Made by a program: the position numbers and the translations under genes | The notes under the pieces: model-generated | Databases searched by the model: none | Seen by the model: the letters and a program-made list of their open reading frames with translations, nothing else | What the model was told of the DNA's origin: nothing | Assembly (NCBI GenBank): GCA_024227475.1 | Contig: JAAEUI010000535.1 | Location: 1 to 54,481, forward strand | Length of the DNA: 54,481 nt | Direction of reading: 5' to 3' | DNA from: Paracoccaceae bacterium | GTDB taxonomy: Bacteria; Pseudomonadota; Alphaproteobacteria; Rhodobacterales; Rhodobacteraceae | Part shown: in pieces, positions 36,602 to 47,096 of the stretch | Layout of the letters: each line of letters opens with the position of its first letter | How positions within the stretch are numbered: position 1 is the stretch's first letter

Positions 36602-39316
36602 TTAGTCCTCAGATGCTTCCACTTCCTCATCACCTCGTTCGGCGATGTACGCAACTGATACCACTTCTTCGTCCTTGCTGACATTAAACACCGTCACGCC
36701 CGATGATGTCCGTCCCTGCCGGGATATCCCTGCGACCGGGCAGCGGATGGACTGGCCGGTGGAGGTGGCGAGCATAATCTGGTCGTCATCCTCTACGGTA
36801 AAAGTGGCGACGATTTTGTCGTTGCGGCGTCCAAGGTTGGCAGCGGCAATGCCCTGACCACCACGCCCTGCAACACGGTATTCATGGGCCGAAGAGCGTT
36901 TGCCATAGCCACCGGAAGTGATGGTTAATATCCACTCCTCGGATTCGGCCAGTTCCTGATAGCGTTCCGGGCTGATTTCGCCGCTCTCAACGGTTTCAAC
37001 TTCGCCACCCTCTTCGCCGGTTTCAGCACGGCGTTGTTTGAAATAGGCGTTGCGTTCGTCCGGCGTTGCAACCACATGCCGGATCACGGCCATGGAGACC
37101 ACACTGTCACCTTTAGCCAGCCTGATGCCGCGGATACCGGATGAATCCCGCCCCTTGAACACACGCACATCGGTGACCGGGAAGCGGATGACCTTGCCAA
37201 GCGCGGTGGTTAGCAGGAAGTCGTTTTCTTCGGTCGCTATCCGCACGTTCACCAGTGCCACGTCCTGAGGCAGTTTCATGGCGATTTTACCGTTGGAGCG
37301 TACGTTGGTGAAATCGCTGAGTGCATTGCGCCGCACGCCGCCTTCGCTGGTGGCGAAGACGATGTGCAGGTTGTCCCATTCCTCTTCGGGCGCGTCGACC
37401 GGCATGATCGCGGCTATTGATGTACCGGTTGGGATCGGCAGGATATTGACGATGGCTTTGCCGCGCGAATTGCGACCACCCGGCGGCAGGCGCCAGGTCT
37501 TCAACTTGTAAACCATTCCGTCGGTGGTGAAAAACAGGAGCGGTGTGTGGGTGTTGGCGACGAACAGGTTGGTGACGAAATCCTCGTCCTTGGTATTCAT
37601 CCCCTGCAGGCCCTTGCCGCCGCGTTTCTGTTCGCGGAAATCGGCCAGCAGGGTGCGCTTGATGTAGCCCGAGTTGGTGATTGTCACGACCATCTCTTCG
37701 CGCTCGATCAGGTCTTCATCATCCAGATCACCGCCGTATTCGACGATTTCGGAACGGCGGGGGACCGCGAATTGTTCTTTTACTTCAGCCAGTTCGCCGG
37801 AAATGATGGCCATGATCCGGTCGCGCGAGCGCAGGATATCAAGGTGGTCTTTGATCTTGGTTGCCAGTTCCTGCAACTCATCGGTGACTTCCTTTACCCC
37901 CATGGCGGTCAGGCGTTGCAGGCGCAGCTCCAGAATGGCGCGGGCCTGGGTCTCGCTGAGGAAATAGGTGCCGTCGTCGTTCATCGTGTGGCTGGGATCG
38001 TCGATCAGGCGGATGTAGTCCGCGATGTCCTGGGCCGGCCAGCGCCGGGTCATCAGCTTTCCTCGTGCCTCTGCCGGGTCCGCCGAACTGCGGATTGAGG
38101 CGACGATTTCGTCCACGTTGGAGACCGCCACGGCAAGACCGCAAAGCACATGGCTGCGCTCACGCGCCTTGCGCAGTTCATAAGCGGTGCGGCGGGCGAC
38201 GACCTCTTCACGGAAGGTGATAAAGCTGGTCAGGAACTTGCGCAGGTCGAGCTGCTCGGGTTTGCCACCGTTCAGCGCCAGCATGTTGCAACCGAAACTG
38301 GTTTGCATCGGTGTGAAGCGGAACAACTGGTTCAGCACCACCTCTGGCGTAGCATCGCGCTTCAGTTCGACAACGACACGCACGCCAACGCGGTCGCTTT
38401 CGTCCTGCACGTGGGCGATGCCTTCGATCTTTTTGTCACGCGCCATTTCGGCGATGCGTTCGATCATCGTGGCTTTGTTCACCTGGTAGGGGATTTCGTC
38501 GAGGACGATGGCAAAGCGGTCCTTGCGGATTTCTTCTACCCGGGTTTTGGAGCGGACAATCACGCTGCCACGCCCCTCGGTATAAGCTTTGCGCGCACCC
38601 GAGCGGCCGAGGATGATGCCACCCGTAGGGAAGTCGGGTGCGGGGACATATTGCATCAGCGCAATGGAATCCAGATCCGGATCTTCGATCAGCGCCTGAG
38701 TGGCGTCGATAACTTCGCCAAGGTTATGGGGAGGGATGTTGGTGGCCATGCCAACGGCAATGCCACCCGCACCGTTGACCAGCATGTTGGGATAGCGGGC
38801 GGGCAGGACCGTGGGTTCGCGCTCCTTGCCGTCGTAGTTGTCCTGAAATTCGACCGTGTCCTTGTCTATATCGGCCAGCAGAAAATCGGTCGGTTTGTCG
38901 AGCCGAGCCTCGGTATAGCGCATGGCCGCCGGATTATCGCCGTCCATGGAGCCGAAATTGCCCTGACCGTCAATCAGCGGCAACGACATCGAGAAATCCT
39001 GCGCCATGCGCACCAACGCATCGTAGATCGCCGAGTCACCGTGCGGATGGTAGCTGCCCATCACGTCGCCAACGGATTTGGCAGATTTGCGATAAGGTTT
39101 GGAATGGATGTAGCCGCTCTCGTGCATCGAGTAGAGAATCCGGCGGTGGACCGGTTTCAGGCCATCTCGCAAATCCGGAATGGCACGGCTGACGATTACG
39201 CTCATCGCATAGTCGAGATAGGACGATTTCATCTCGTCTTCGATGGCGATTTGGGGCCCGTCGTAGGGGGGATTTTCCGGCATTTCGTCCCGGGGGTTTT
39301 CTGTCTCGTCGCTCAA
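36602..39316 (-). CDS. gyrA: DNA gyrase subunit A
   Basis: GyrA cuts and rejoins DNA during negative supercoiling. In 904 residues the breakage domain has the catalytic Tyr134 in [10 protein letters not shown]. The quinolone-determining region [15 protein letters not shown] has wild-type Ser95 and Asp99 (E. coli Ser83 and Asp87 equivalents). The C-terminal beta-pinwheel includes the GyrA box [10 protein letters not shown] near 540. The start is taken as TTG 39316 ([10 protein letters not shown]), because family members have a short acidic N-terminus before [16 protein letters not shown] 39283 is the alternative. Long frames on the other strand are shadows. Confidence 0.95.
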   Translation of the reverse strand: MSDETENPRDEMPENPPYDGPQIAIEDEMKSSYLDYAMSVIVSRAIPDLRDGLKPVHRRILYSMHESGYIHSKPYRKSAKSVGDVMGSYHPHGDSAIYDALVRMAQDFSMSLPLIDGQGNFGSMDGDNPAAMRYTEARLDKPTDFLLADIDKDTVEFQDNYDGKEREPTVLPARYPNMLVNGAGGIAVGMATNIPPHNLGEVIDATQALIEDPDLDSIALMQYVPAPDFPTGGIILGRSGARKAYTEGRGSVIVRSKTRVEEIRKDRFAIVLDEIPYQVNKATMIERIAEMARDKKIEGIAHVQDESDRVGVRVVVELKRDATPEVVLNQLFRFTPMQTSFGCNMLALNGGKPEQLDLRKFLTSFITFREEVVARRTAYELRKARERSHVLCGLAVAVSNVDEIVASIRSSADPAEARGKLMTRRWPAQDIADYIRLIDDPSHTMNDDGTYFLSETQARAILELRLQRLTAMGVKEVTDELQELATKIKDHLDILRSRDRIMAIISGELAEVKEQFAVPRRSEIVEYGGDLDDEDLIEREEMVVTITNSGYIKRTLLADFREQKRGGKGLQGMNTKDEDFVTNLFVANTHTPLLFFTTDGMVYKLKTWRLPPGGRNSRGKAIVNILPIPTGTSIAAIMPVDAPEEEWDNLHIVFATSEGGVRRNALSDFTNVRSNGKIAMKLPQDVALVNVRIATEENDFLLTTALGKVIRFPVTDVRVFKGRDSSGIRGIRLAKGDSVVSMAVIRHVVATPDERNAYFKQRRAETGEEGGEVETVESGEISPERYQELAESEEWILTITSGGYGKRSSAHEYRVAGRGGQGIAAANLGRRNDKIVATFTVEDDDQIMLATSTGQSIRCPVAGISRQGRTSSGVTVFNVSKDEEVVSVAYIAERGDEEVEASED

Positions 39317-39468
39317 AGGGCAGGCTTTCGTGATTTCCACAATATTTTGTGGTCTGCTTATAGCAATTCCGCAGGATAAGGGCAACGATTGGGGGCGGAA
39401 AATGGACGATTTCCGTTGGATTTCTCCAACTATTCAACCAAAGGTCGCAGGCCCGTCGCGAAGGCCGC

Positions 39469-40863
39469 TCAGAGCCGGTTTTTGGTGATCCGCTCCAGCC
39501 GTATTCGCACGCTCTTTTCGACCAATGGCGGGGCGTCCTTGCCGGCTATTTCAGCCATGCGGCGGAACACGGTGTCATGCTGGAGCAGACCGTACATCAG
39601 TTGCATGACAAATTGGGCAGCGACAGGGTCTTCGTTCTGTTGTGCCTCGATCCGGGCAATCAGGTTTTCCACCATGTCGCCCTGTTTGGTCCAGAAACCG
39701 ATGACCCCGTCATAAAGCGGGCCACTTTCGTTGACCCGGGCGTTGGGGGGCCAGGGGCGGTTTGGGTAATAATTGCGACGTTCGGTTTCAGCGAGTTTGA
39801 CGGTGCTGGCCAGCAGGGACCCGGCAAGACCAAGTGCGCGTTGTGCGCTGCTGGTTCCGTGATCAGCGAAAGTGTCGCAAACCGAAGTCAGCCAACGGGA
39901 GTTCAATTCACTGCAAATCTGTTCGGTGTGATTGCTGGTGATGCGTCTGAACAGAGCAAGACCTGGGCCAGCACCTTTGGTTTTGCGGATGGCGACGATG
40001 CAGCAGGCCAGCAAATGGGCAAGGCGGGACTGGCCGATGAATTCAGGCAATAGTTTATGGAAATGCTCGTTCAGGTTTTTGCTGCGCCCCGGCCAAGTGC
40101 CGCCGAGTTTGCCGCGCAGAAGGTCACTGGCAAACGGTTCAAGATCGACATCTTCATCGGGTAGCGCCTTATCTGCCCTGGTGGCGGCAATTTTTTCATC
40201 CGTGAAGAAACCAGACCAGAGTTGCCAGATCGTGGGTTCGGGCTGTGGAGTCAGCACGACCATACCCTTAGCCTTGCCGCCCGGTGCATATCCTAGTTGC
40301 CGGTAGTCTTCGATAAACTTGGCTTGGATGCGATTTTGCTGGGCTTTGGTGGGCCTAAGGTCAGGCGCGGTTTTACTGGTGTTGCGGATGTGGGGAACCG
40401 GGTCTGCAAGACCAAGACTTTGGCGCAATGGCTCAAAATCCGCAGCCAGGTTTTCCTGTCGCAGGATTGTACCGGCAAGGTTGAGGCAGTTGTAAGGATG
40501 GGTCTGCGCGATGATATGGTGCTTGAAATTGGCTTCCAGATATCGCTGCGACCGGTCAAACGGCACCTTGTCGTCTTCCAGAACCGCCAGCGCAATGTCT
40601 ACGGTCAGGTCCGGCCAGACCGGAGCGTTGTAGGGGCCGGGATAATCCGGGTTGCCGAATTTGAACATGCGCACGGCAGACAGAAACCGGGCTTCCGGAT
40701 CGCGGACGACGGCAAAGGATGGCAGGTTGTGCCATTCTGTCGGGATATGCCCAAAGGCGCGTTGCTCGATCCGGCCTTTCCAAAACGACCGCAGCGATGT
40801 GCCGGCGCATTTAGGCACATGGATCAGAACCGCGTCCGGGTTTTTCAGCAACAGGCAGGTCAT
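39469..40863 (-). CDS. Sulfotransferase-like protein with a large unknown C-terminal region
   Basis: The first ~190 of 464 residues look like a sulfotransferase fold. The 5'-phosphosulfate loop is VLIHVPKCAGTSLRSF at about 12-27 and the 3'-phosphate motif is FAVVRDPEARFLSAVRMF near 50, so PAPS-dependent sulfation of a glycan or lipid is possible. The remaining ~270 residues are a soluble helical region that I do not recognise, including WLTSVCDTFADHG and LYDGVIGFWTKQGDMVENLI. It may be a second domain or a different fold. ATG 40863 is used (the TTG at 40869 is also open). It lies 77 bp downstream of ssb on the same strand. Confidence 0.7.
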   Translation of the reverse strand: MTCLLLKNPDAVLIHVPKCAGTSLRSFWKGRIEQRAFGHIPTEWHNLPSFAVVRDPEARFLSAVRMFKFGNPDYPGPYNAPVWPDLTVDIALAVLEDDKVPFDRSQRYLEANFKHHIIAQTHPYNCLNLAGTILRQENLAADFEPLRQSLGLADPVPHIRNTSKTAPDLRPTKAQQNRIQAKFIEDYRQLGYAPGGKAKGMVVLTPQPEPTIWQLWSGFFTDEKIAATRADKALPDEDVDLEPFASDLLRGKLGGTWPGRSKNLNEHFHKLLPEFIGQSRLAHLLACCIVAIRKTKGAGPGLALFRRITSNHTEQICSELNSRWLTSVCDTFADHGTSSAQRALGLAGSLLASTVKLAETERRNYYPNRPWPPNARVNESGPLYDGVIGFWTKQGDMVENLIARIEAQQNEDPVAAQFVMQLMYGLLQHDTVFRRMAEIAGKDAPPLVEKSVRIRLERITKNRL

Positions 40864-40940
40864 TTGCAAAGTTCCCGATGGAAAGTTGCATAAATTCTAG
40901 ACTGGTTGATCAGATGGGGCAAATGCGTTGTAGCGCTGGA

Positions 40941-41417
40941 TCAGAACGGAATTTCATCATCCAGGTCGCTGCTGCCGCTGCTGCCGCTGCTGGACTGGCC
41001 GCCTTGGCTGCCACCGCTATAACCGCCGCCATAATCGCCGCCGCCGCCCTGTCCGCCGCTGTCGCTCCGGCCATCCAGCATGGTCAGCGTTCCGTTGAAG
41101 CCCTGTAAAACCACTTCGGTCGAATAGCGGTCATTGCCGCTCTGATCCTGCCATTTACGGGTTTGCAGCTGGCCTTCGACAAATACCTTTGATCCCTTGC
41201 GCAAGTACTGCTCGCAGACTTTGACCAGCCCTTCGGAAAAAATCGCCACTGAATGCCATTCGGTGCGCTCACGGTTCTCACCGGTATTCTTGTCGCGCCA
41301 GCGTTCAGATGTGGCGATGCGCAAGTTGCAGACCCGGCCACCGTTCTGGAACGAGCGGATTTCCGGGTCACGTCCCAGATTGCCAATCAGCATTACCTTG
41401 TTCAAACTTCCAGCCAT
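40941..41417 (-). CDS. ssb: Single-stranded DNA-binding protein
   Basis: SSB coats single-stranded DNA in replication and repair. In 158 residues the OB fold (1-108) starts [20 protein letters not shown], followed by a flexible Gly/Ser-rich linker. The tail ends DLDDEIPF, the acidic tip that recruits repair partners such as RecG. ATG 41417 follows GGGAGAT; the longer open frame upstream is noncoding. A near-match to the LexA box lies 36 bp upstream (41453-41467). It is divergent from the lytic transglycosylase gene. Confidence 0.95.
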   Translation of the reverse strand: MAGSLNKVMLIGNLGRDPEIRSFQNGGRVCNLRIATSERWRDKNTGENRERTEWHSVAIFSEGLVKVCEQYLRKGSKVFVEGQLQTRKWQDQSGNDRYSTEVVLQGFNGTLTMLDGRSDSGGQGGGGDYGGGYSGGSQGGQSSSGSSGSSDLDDEIPF

Positions 41418-41452
41418 TGCATATCTCCCTGCCGATTCTGTCGTGCATTCCT

Positions 41453-41467
41453 GTTCTGACAGAGTTG
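41453..41467 (-). promoter_or_regulatory. Candidate LexA box upstream of ssb (one mismatch)
   Basis: GTTC-TGACAGA-GTTG matches GTTC-N7-GTTC in seven of eight fixed positions. It lies 36 bp upstream of the ssb start and 144 bp upstream of the divergent transglycosylase. Involvement of ssb in the SOS response makes it plausible, but a single imperfect match may be chance. Confidence 0.4.
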
Positions 41468-41610
41468 TTAACCATCTTCTCCATGCCCCGCAACCAGTGA
41501 AGATTTGGTGAAAATCTGCAGCAAACTGTCGGGGTGCTGCGGCGTACTGGTAATATCTCGCGAAAAAGATTATAGAAACCAGTGAAACGAGGTAGTGGGG
41601 ATAGTAAGGA

Positions 41611-42192
41611 ATGCGCAGGGTTCTGATCGGACTTGTGATTGCCTCTTTGGCTGCTGCGCCCATGGCGCAGGCCGCCAGCATTTTCAAATCCTCAAAATCG
41701 CGCTCCCGGATATCGGCGAGCCATTCAAAGTTGATCGACAGCCGGCTGGCAACGCAATATTCCAGTTCCTCGCGGCTATTGCCCAACGCCAACCGGCTTG
41801 ACCTCATTCCACGCTACAAGGGGAATTATAAGGGAGTCTACAAGCCGATGGCCGAAGCAGCAGCGCGCAAATACGGCGTTCCGGTGGATCTGTTCAACCG
41901 GCTGGTACAGCAGGAAAGCGGCTGGAATCCCAAAGCGAAATCCCACGCTGGCGCGATTGGTCTGGCCCAGCTGATGCCGTTTACCGCCCGCAAACTTGGG
42001 GTGAACCCCTACGATCCAAAGCAGAATCTCGATGGCGGCGCGCGGTATCTGAAGCAGATGTATAACAAGTTCCGCTCCTGGCGGCTGGCGCTGGCGGCCT
42101 ATAACGCCGGGCCAAAAGCGGTTGAGAAGTACAACGGTGTGCCGCCCTACAGAGAAACCCGGAACTACGTGAAGTCGATTCTGGGGAATTGA
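41611..42192 (+). CDS. Lytic transglycosylase (SLT domain)
   Basis: A 193-residue secreted muramidase-like enzyme. The Sec signal peptide is [21 protein letters not shown] (1-21). After a Ser-rich linker the SLT domain runs about 80-190, with the catalytic Glu in [14 protein letters not shown] (near residue 101), [13 protein letters not shown] near 113 and [13 protein letters not shown] near 168. Such enzymes cleave the MurNAc-GlcNAc bond to anhydro-muropeptides. Its ATG lies close to TAAGGA. It stands alone, divergent from ssb, with a 337-bp gap before uvrA. Confidence 0.92.
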   Translation: MRRVLIGLVIASLAAAPMAQAASIFKSSKSRSRISASHSKLIDSRLATQYSSSSRLLPNANRLDLIPRYKGNYKGVYKPMAEAAARKYGVPVDLFNRLVQQESGWNPKAKSHAGAIGLAQLMPFTARKLGVNPYDPKQNLDGGARYLKQMYNKFRSWRLALAAYNAGPKAVEKYNGVPPYRETRNYVKSILGN

Positions 42193-42369
42193 GCAGAGGC
42201 TCCCGCCAAATCCGCGTGAATTAAATATTCACCCATCTTTGTTGGGTGTGGCCTCGCTGCGCTCGGTGTATGGAGTTGGTACGTTTTGCTTTAGATAGGC
42301 GTTTTCGGTTTTACTGAGAGGCCGTTTCGCGACAGGTCTGCCCGAAACAGGCCATTTCAATGGTGATGT
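42193..42369. other. First half of the transglycosylase-uvrA gap; no gene seen
   Basis: A short hairpin CACCCA/TTGGGTG lies near 42231-42249. Nothing else is recognisable. The second half of this 337-bp gap holds the inverted repeat and LexA operator described separately. Confidence 0.45.
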
Positions 42370-42446
42370 GGCGATTCTTCGAAGCCTCAACCCCAAGTCC
42401 GCCAAATCGGATCGCTGCGCGAGGGTTGACCCTTCAAAGAATCACC
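42370..42446. repeat. 24-bp-arm inverted repeat next to the uvrA LexA box
   Basis: The arm at 42370-42393 (beginning GGCGATTCTTCGAAG, ending TCAACCC) is complementary to 42423-42446 (beginning GGGTTGACCCTTC, ending AATCACC) in 20 of 24 positions. Two of the four differences are G-U compatible in RNA. The loop is 29 bases. Each arm contains one GANTC site (42373-42377, 42439-42443), the CcrM target. It ends 4 bp before the LexA box. Confidence 0.6.
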
Positions 42447-42449
42447 GTT

Positions 42450-42464
42450 GTTCTTATTATGTTC
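42450..42464 (+). promoter_or_regulatory. LexA box of uvrA
   Basis: GTTC-TTATTAT-GTTC is an exact alphaproteobacterial LexA site 65 bp upstream of the uvrA ATG. It covers the likely -10 TATTAT (42455-42460); a weak -35 TTCAAA is at 42433-42438 with a 16-bp spacer. LexA control of uvrA through this motif is established in Rhodobacter and relatives. Confidence 0.9.
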
Positions 42465-42529
42465 TTTTGTTAATGTTGGCTTTATCCGCGCAATGAATTA
42501 GCTAAGGCGGGTAACTTTGGGACTCATTA

Positions 42530-45388
42530 ATGGCCGAGCTGAAAAACATCGAAATTCGTGGCGCGCGCGAGCATAATCTGAAGTCGATTGACGTTGATAT
42601 TCCCCGTGATCGGCTTGTGGTGATCACCGGGCTGAGCGGTTCGGGCAAGTCCTCGCTGGCTTTTGACACGATCTATGCCGAGGGGCAGCGCAGATACGTG
42701 GAATCGCTGTCGGCCTATGCGCGGCAGTTTCTGGATATGATGCAGAAACCGGATGTGGATCACATTTCGGGCCTGTCGCCGGCGATTTCAATTGAGCAGA
42801 AGACGACGAGCAAGAACCCGCGCTCTACCGTGGGGACCGTGACCGAGATTTACGACTATATGCGGTTGCTGTTTGCCCGGGTCGGGACGCCGTATTCACC
42901 CGCCACCGGACTGCCGATCGAGGCGCAGCAGGTGAGCGAGATGGTGGATCGGATCATCGCCATGGAAAACGGCACGCGATGTTATCTTCTCGCCCCGATT
43001 GTGCGGGACAGGAAGGGTGAATATCGCAAGGAATTTCAGGAGCTTAAGAAGCAGGGATTCCAACGGGTCAAGGTTGATGGCGCGTTTTACGAGCTGGATG
43101 ACACCCCGGAACTGGACAAGAAATTCCGCCATAACATCGACGTTGTGGTGGATCGACTGGTGGTCAAGGAAGGGCTGGGAACCCGGCTGGCGGACAGTCT
43201 GCGCACAGCGCTCGATCTGGCTGACGGGATTGCAATCCTTGAAACTGCGCCGCGAGAGGGAGAGCCCGAGCGGATCACGTTTTCGGAGAATTTCGCCTGT
43301 CCGGTAAGCGGCTTTACAATTCCGGAAATTGAACCCCGGTTGTTTTCTTTCAACGCGCCGTTCGGAGCCTGTCCGGAATGTGACGGGCTTGGGGTGGAGT
43401 TGTTTTTTGACGAGCGGTTGGTGGTGCCGGACCCGACGATTTCGCTTTATGCCGGGGCGCTGGCACCCTGGGCTAAAGGCAAGTCGCCGTATTTCCGCCA
43501 GACGATTGAGGCGATTGCCCGGCATTACGAGTTTGACAAGGATTTGGAGTGGCGGGAGTTGCCGCAAAAGGTGCAGCAGGTGATGCTGCGCGGATCGGGC
43601 GATGAGGAGATCAAGTTCCGTTATGACGAGGGCGGTCGCGTCTATGAAATCTCGCGTTCCTTTGAGGGTGTGATCCCGAATATGGAGCGGCGCTATCGCG
43701 AGACTGATTCCAACTGGATTCGGGAGGAGTTTGAACGCTATCAGAACAACCGGCATTGTGGGACCTGTGATGGTTTCCGGCTGCGCCCTGAAGCGCTGGC
43801 GGTGAAAATCGGCGGGCTGCACGTTGGGCAAGTGGTGCAGATGTCGATTTCCGAGGCGCTGGAGTGGGTTGAGGCGGTTCCTGCCACGCTGAACCAGCAG
43901 AAGAACGAGATTGCCCGCGCGATTCTGAAGGAAATCCGCGAGCGGCTTGGGTTTCTGGTCAACGTCGGGCTGAATTACCTGACCCTTTCGCGGGCTTCCG
44001 GGACATTATCCGGGGGTGAGAGTCAGCGCATTCGTCTGGCCAGCCAGATCGGGTCCGGGCTTACGGGCGTGCTTTATGTGCTGGATGAGCCCTCGATTGG
44101 GTTGCATCAGCGCGATAATGACCGGCTGCTGGTAACGCTGAAGAACCTGCGCGACCAAGGCAATACCGTGATCGTCGTCGAGCATGACGAAGAGGCGATC
44201 CGCTCGGCTGATTATGTGCTCGATATCGGGCCCGGAGCCGGGGTGCATGGCGGAGAGATCATTGCCAAGGGCACACCGGGGCAGATCGAGAGATGCAAGA
44301 AATCAATTACCGGTCAGTATCTTACCGGCCAGAGGCAGGTTCCAATTCCGATGGAACGGCGGGTTGGGAACGGCAAGAATGTTGTTGTTGAAGGTGCGAC
44401 CGGCAACAACTTGAAAAGCGTGACGGCCAAGTATCCGCTGGCGACATTCACCTGTATCACCGGGGTGTCGGGTGGTGGCAAATCAACCCTGACGATTGAA
44501 ACTTTGTTCAAGACCGCCTCGATGCGGTTGAATGGAGCGAAACAAACGCCGGCACCTTGTGAGGCCATCAGGGGGCTGGAGTATCTCGATAAAGTTATCG
44601 ACATCGACCAGCGCCCCATAGGGCGCACGCCGCGCTCTAACCCGGCGACCTATACCGGGGCGTTCACACCGATCCGCGATTGGTTTGCCGGGCTGCCCGA
44701 GGCCAAGACGCGCGGCTATAAGCCGGGGCGGTTTTCCTTCAACGTCAAAGGCGGGCGCTGTGAGGCGTGTCAGGGTGATGGCGTTATCAAGATCGAGATG
44801 CATTTTTTACCGGATGTTTATGTGACTTGCGAGAGTTGCCGGGGTAAGCGTTACAACCGCGAAACGCTGGAAGTTTTGTTTAAAGGCAAGAGCATAGCGG
44901 ACATTCTTGATATGACGGTCGGGGATGCAGAACAATTTTTCCGCGCCGTTCCCGCAATCCGCGACAAGATGACTGCGCTGCTGAGGGTTGGGCTTGGCTA
45001 TATCAAGGTTGGGCAACAAGCGACGACCTTGTCAGGCGGCGAAGCACAACGGGTGAAACTGTCCAAAGAGCTGAGCAAACGGTCAACCGGAAGGACGCTC
45101 TACATTCTGGATGAGCCGACGACGGGGCTGCATTTTGAGGATGTGCGGAAACTACTGGAAGTGCTGCATGAACTGGTGGATCAGGGCAATTCGGTGCTGG
45201 TGATCGAACACAATCTGGATGTGATCAAGACTGCGGACCATATCATCGATATCGGGCCGGAGGGCGGCGACGGTGGCGGCGAGATCGTCGCCACCGGGAC
45301 ACCGGAGGAAGTGGCGGAGAATCCGAAGAGTTATACCGGGCAGTATTTGAAGGAGTTGCTGGCCGCCAGCAAAGTTGCTGCTGAGTAG
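42530..45388 (+). CDS. uvrA: Excinuclease ABC subunit A
   Basis: UvrA recognises bulky DNA damage and loads UvrB. The 952 residues contain two ABC ATPase halves: Walker [11 protein letters not shown] near 34 and [10 protein letters not shown] near 645. Matching signatures are [19 protein letters not shown] near 490 and [15 protein letters not shown] near 835. Zinc-binding Cys pairs are seen in GACPECDG (near 280), in HCGTCDG (near 408) and in CEACQGDG...CESCRGKRY (near 744-770). The C-terminus is a normal UvrA tail. It is transcribed from an SOS promoter with an exact LexA box. Confidence 0.97.
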   Translation: MAELKNIEIRGAREHNLKSIDVDIPRDRLVVITGLSGSGKSSLAFDTIYAEGQRRYVESLSAYARQFLDMMQKPDVDHISGLSPAISIEQKTTSKNPRSTVGTVTEIYDYMRLLFARVGTPYSPATGLPIEAQQVSEMVDRIIAMENGTRCYLLAPIVRDRKGEYRKEFQELKKQGFQRVKVDGAFYELDDTPELDKKFRHNIDVVVDRLVVKEGLGTRLADSLRTALDLADGIAILETAPREGEPERITFSENFACPVSGFTIPEIEPRLFSFNAPFGACPECDGLGVELFFDERLVVPDPTISLYAGALAPWAKGKSPYFRQTIEAIARHYEFDKDLEWRELPQKVQQVMLRGSGDEEIKFRYDEGGRVYEISRSFEGVIPNMERRYRETDSNWIREEFERYQNNRHCGTCDGFRLRPEALAVKIGGLHVGQVVQMSISEALEWVEAVPATLNQQKNEIARAILKEIRERLGFLVNVGLNYLTLSRASGTLSGGESQRIRLASQIGSGLTGVLYVLDEPSIGLHQRDNDRLLVTLKNLRDQGNTVIVVEHDEEAIRSADYVLDIGPGAGVHGGEIIAKGTPGQIERCKKSITGQYLTGQRQVPIPMERRVGNGKNVVVEGATGNNLKSVTAKYPLATFTCITGVSGGGKSTLTIETLFKTASMRLNGAKQTPAPCEAIRGLEYLDKVIDIDQRPIGRTPRSNPATYTGAFTPIRDWFAGLPEAKTRGYKPGRFSFNVKGGRCEACQGDGVIKIEMHFLPDVYVTCESCRGKRYNRETLEVLFKGKSIADILDMTVGDAEQFFRAVPAIRDKMTALLRVGLGYIKVGQQATTLSGGEAQRVKLSKELSKRSTGRTLYILDEPTTGLHFEDVRKLLEVLHELVDQGNSVLVIEHNLDVIKTADHIIDIGPEGGDGGGEIVATGTPEEVAENPKSYTGQYLKELLAASKVAAE

Positions 45389-45504
45389 GTTGGTTTGGTG
45401 TCATCTCTGGGACTCTCCCAGGGGATCTGCATGTAGTTTGGCGGGCAGCCTGTAGCGCGGGGGCCCAGTTCGGAGGTCAGGACAGTAAGCACGACGGTCG
45501 CCCG

Positions 45505-46296
45505 TTACTGGTCCCAGTCGTGCGGTCGTTTGTCCAGAAAGGCGGCGATGCCCTCTGCGGTGTCGCGGAACAGCATGTTCTGGACCATGACATCGCCAGC
45601 GTAGCGGTAAGCCTCTGCAATCGGCATTTCAATTTGGTTATAGAACGCCTCTTTGCCGATTTTCACCGCGGCGCCAAGTTTGCTGGAGACGGTTTCGGCA
45701 AGCTCGCGGGTTGCTGAGTCGAGATCCTCTTTTGGCACCGCTTTGTTGATCAAACCGATTTCAACCGCCCGGTCCGTGTCGATGAATTGTCCGGTTGTTG
45801 CCATTTCAAACGCCTGTTTTCTCGGGACATTCCGGCTGAGCGCAACCACCGGAGTGGAACAGAACAGGCCAATGTTCACACCGTTGACGCCAAAACGGGT
45901 ACCTTCTGCTGCCACGGCCATGTCACAGGTGGCGACAAGCTGGCAGCCAGCGGCGGTGGCGATGCCATGGGGTTGGGCAATGACCGGCTGGGGCAAAGCG
46001 CGGATCGCCAGCATGACTTCAGCGCAGCGGGAGAACAGGTCGGCAAAGTAGTCCTTGCCGCCATCCTCGGCCTGCCGTCCGGCGGTCATTTCCTTCAGAT
46101 CGTGCCCGGCGCAAAAGGCCTTGCCGGAACCGCGCAGGATGACGGCGCGGATTGAACTGTCCTGCGACAGGGCAATGAGTTCGGCTTTCAGGGCAGCGAG
46201 CATGGAGTCCGACAGGGCGTTCAGGGATTTCGGGGAATTCAGCGTCAACTCCGCCACCGCGCCCGTGTCGTTGCGTAACAGAATGTTTTCGGACAT
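45505..46296 (-). CDS. Enoyl-CoA hydratase/isomerase family protein
   Basis: A 263-residue crotonase-fold protein. The oxyanion-hole segments are AFCAGHDLKEMT near 62 and GIATAAGCQLVATCDMAVAA near 110. The position used for catalytic Glu in true hydratases reads GLFCSTPVVALSR (near 143), with Cys-Ser instead, like the ECHDC3-type subgroup whose activity is unclear. The ATG at 46296 follows AAGGGG. It is divergent from the PaaI-type thioesterase gene, 69 bp between starts. Substrate not determined. Confidence 0.88.
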   Translation of the reverse strand: MSENILLRNDTGAVAELTLNSPKSLNALSDSMLAALKAELIALSQDSSIRAVILRGSGKAFCAGHDLKEMTAGRQAEDGGKDYFADLFSRCAEVMLAIRALPQPVIAQPHGIATAAGCQLVATCDMAVAAEGTRFGVNGVNIGLFCSTPVVALSRNVPRKQAFEMATTGQFIDTDRAVEIGLINKAVPKEDLDSATRELAETVSSKLGAAVKIGKEAFYNQIEMPIAEAYRYAGDVMVQNMLFRDTAEGIAAFLDKRPHDWDQ

Positions 46297-46365
46297 GTTT
46301 GCCCCTTGTTTGAGTGGCGGTTTTGGCAGAGCCTATTCGTGATCAGCTTCGAGGGAAAGAGCCGG

Positions 46366-46785
46366 ATGTCGTTGAAAATGTCTATCGAAGAGTTGCGAGA
46401 ATTCATGGCCGACGTATTCCCGCAGGTTGATGACGCTTTCGAGGTGACGGAACTGGCACCTAATGTAATTACTGTGCGGATGAAAATCTCGGACCGGCAT
46501 CTGCGTCCCGGTGGCACGGTGTCAGGGCCATCGATGTTCTTGCTGGCGGACTGCGCCTATTATCTGGCGACACTGGCGATGATCGGGCCTAAAGCGCTGG
46601 CAGTAACGACAAATTGTTCGATTGACTTTCTGCGAAAACCCGCGCCGGGGGATATGTTTGCCAAGGCCCGGGTGCTGAAACTGGGCAAAATGCTGAGTGT
46701 TGGCGATGTGTTGCTGTTTTCGGAAGGGGTGAGTGAACCGGTTGCACGGGCCAGTTTGACCTATTCGATTCCGCCGGTCAAATAA
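46366..46785 (+). CDS. PaaI-type hotdog-fold thioesterase
   Basis: A 139-residue hotdog protein. The central helix and following motif read RHLRPGGTVSGPSMFLLADCAYYLAT (about residues 40-66), with an Asp in ADCAYY where PaaI-type enzymes carry an acidic catalytic residue. The segment NCSIDFLRKPAPGDMFAKARVLKLGK follows, characteristic of the family. It would hydrolyse acyl-CoA thioesters. ATG 46366 follows GAGGGAAAG. It is divergent from an enoyl-CoA hydratase-like gene, a sensible acyl-CoA pairing. Its stop overlaps the converging ArsR gene by eight bases. Confidence 0.85.
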   Translation: MSLKMSIEELREFMADVFPQVDDAFEVTELAPNVITVRMKISDRHLRPGGTVSGPSMFLLADCAYYLATLAMIGPKALAVTTNCSIDFLRKPAPGDMFAKARVLKLGKMLSVGDVLLFSEGVSEPVARASLTYSIPPVK

Positions 46786-47092
46786 CCGACAAATCGTCGC
46801 GCAGCCAGTTCAGGTACTCAGACAAAGCTTCTTCATTGCGTGAGCAGTACGACCATTTCTGGAATCGGCGCACAGTAATAAAATCTGCTCGCTTCAACAA
46901 TTCCAGGTGACGGCTGATTGTTGGCTGGCTGACCTTCAGTTTTGCCGCGATAAGCTGCATGCAAACCCCGAACGCTTCCGGATCGGCAGATTCCTGATGT
47001 GAAAAGTGGTTCTTTGGGTTTTTAAGAAGCCTTAATACCTCCATTCGGACATCGCTTGAAAGTGCCTTGACCTGATCATTTCTTTTGTTCAT
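46778..47092 (-). CDS. ArsR-family winged-helix transcriptional regulator
   Basis: A 104-residue regulator. The DNA-binding part is visible as SSDVRMEVLRLLKN at the N-terminus and MQLIAAKLKVSQPTISRHLELLKRADFITVRR (about 44-76), the classical ArsR helix-turn-helix and wing. The three Cys (two near the C-terminal half, one at CMQL) do not form the metal-binding CxC box, so metal sensing is unlikely. It is divergent from the alpha/beta hydrolase gene and a symmetrical operator sits between them. It overlaps the thioesterase gene tail to tail. Confidence 0.88.
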   Translation of the reverse strand: MNKRNDQVKALSSDVRMEVLRLLKNPKNHFSHQESADPEAFGVCMQLIAAKLKVSQPTISRHLELLKRADFITVRRFQKWSYCSRNEEALSEYLNWLRDDLSVI

Positions 47093-47096
47093 ATAT

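Noticed and set aside
37000-39316. Quinolone resistance change in GyrA
   Set aside because: Ser95 and Asp99 (E. coli 83 and 87) are wild type.
38150-39379. 409-codon open frame on the plus strand opposite gyrA
   Set aside because: Pure antisense shadow of the conserved GyrA sequence; composition mirrors gyrA codon structure.
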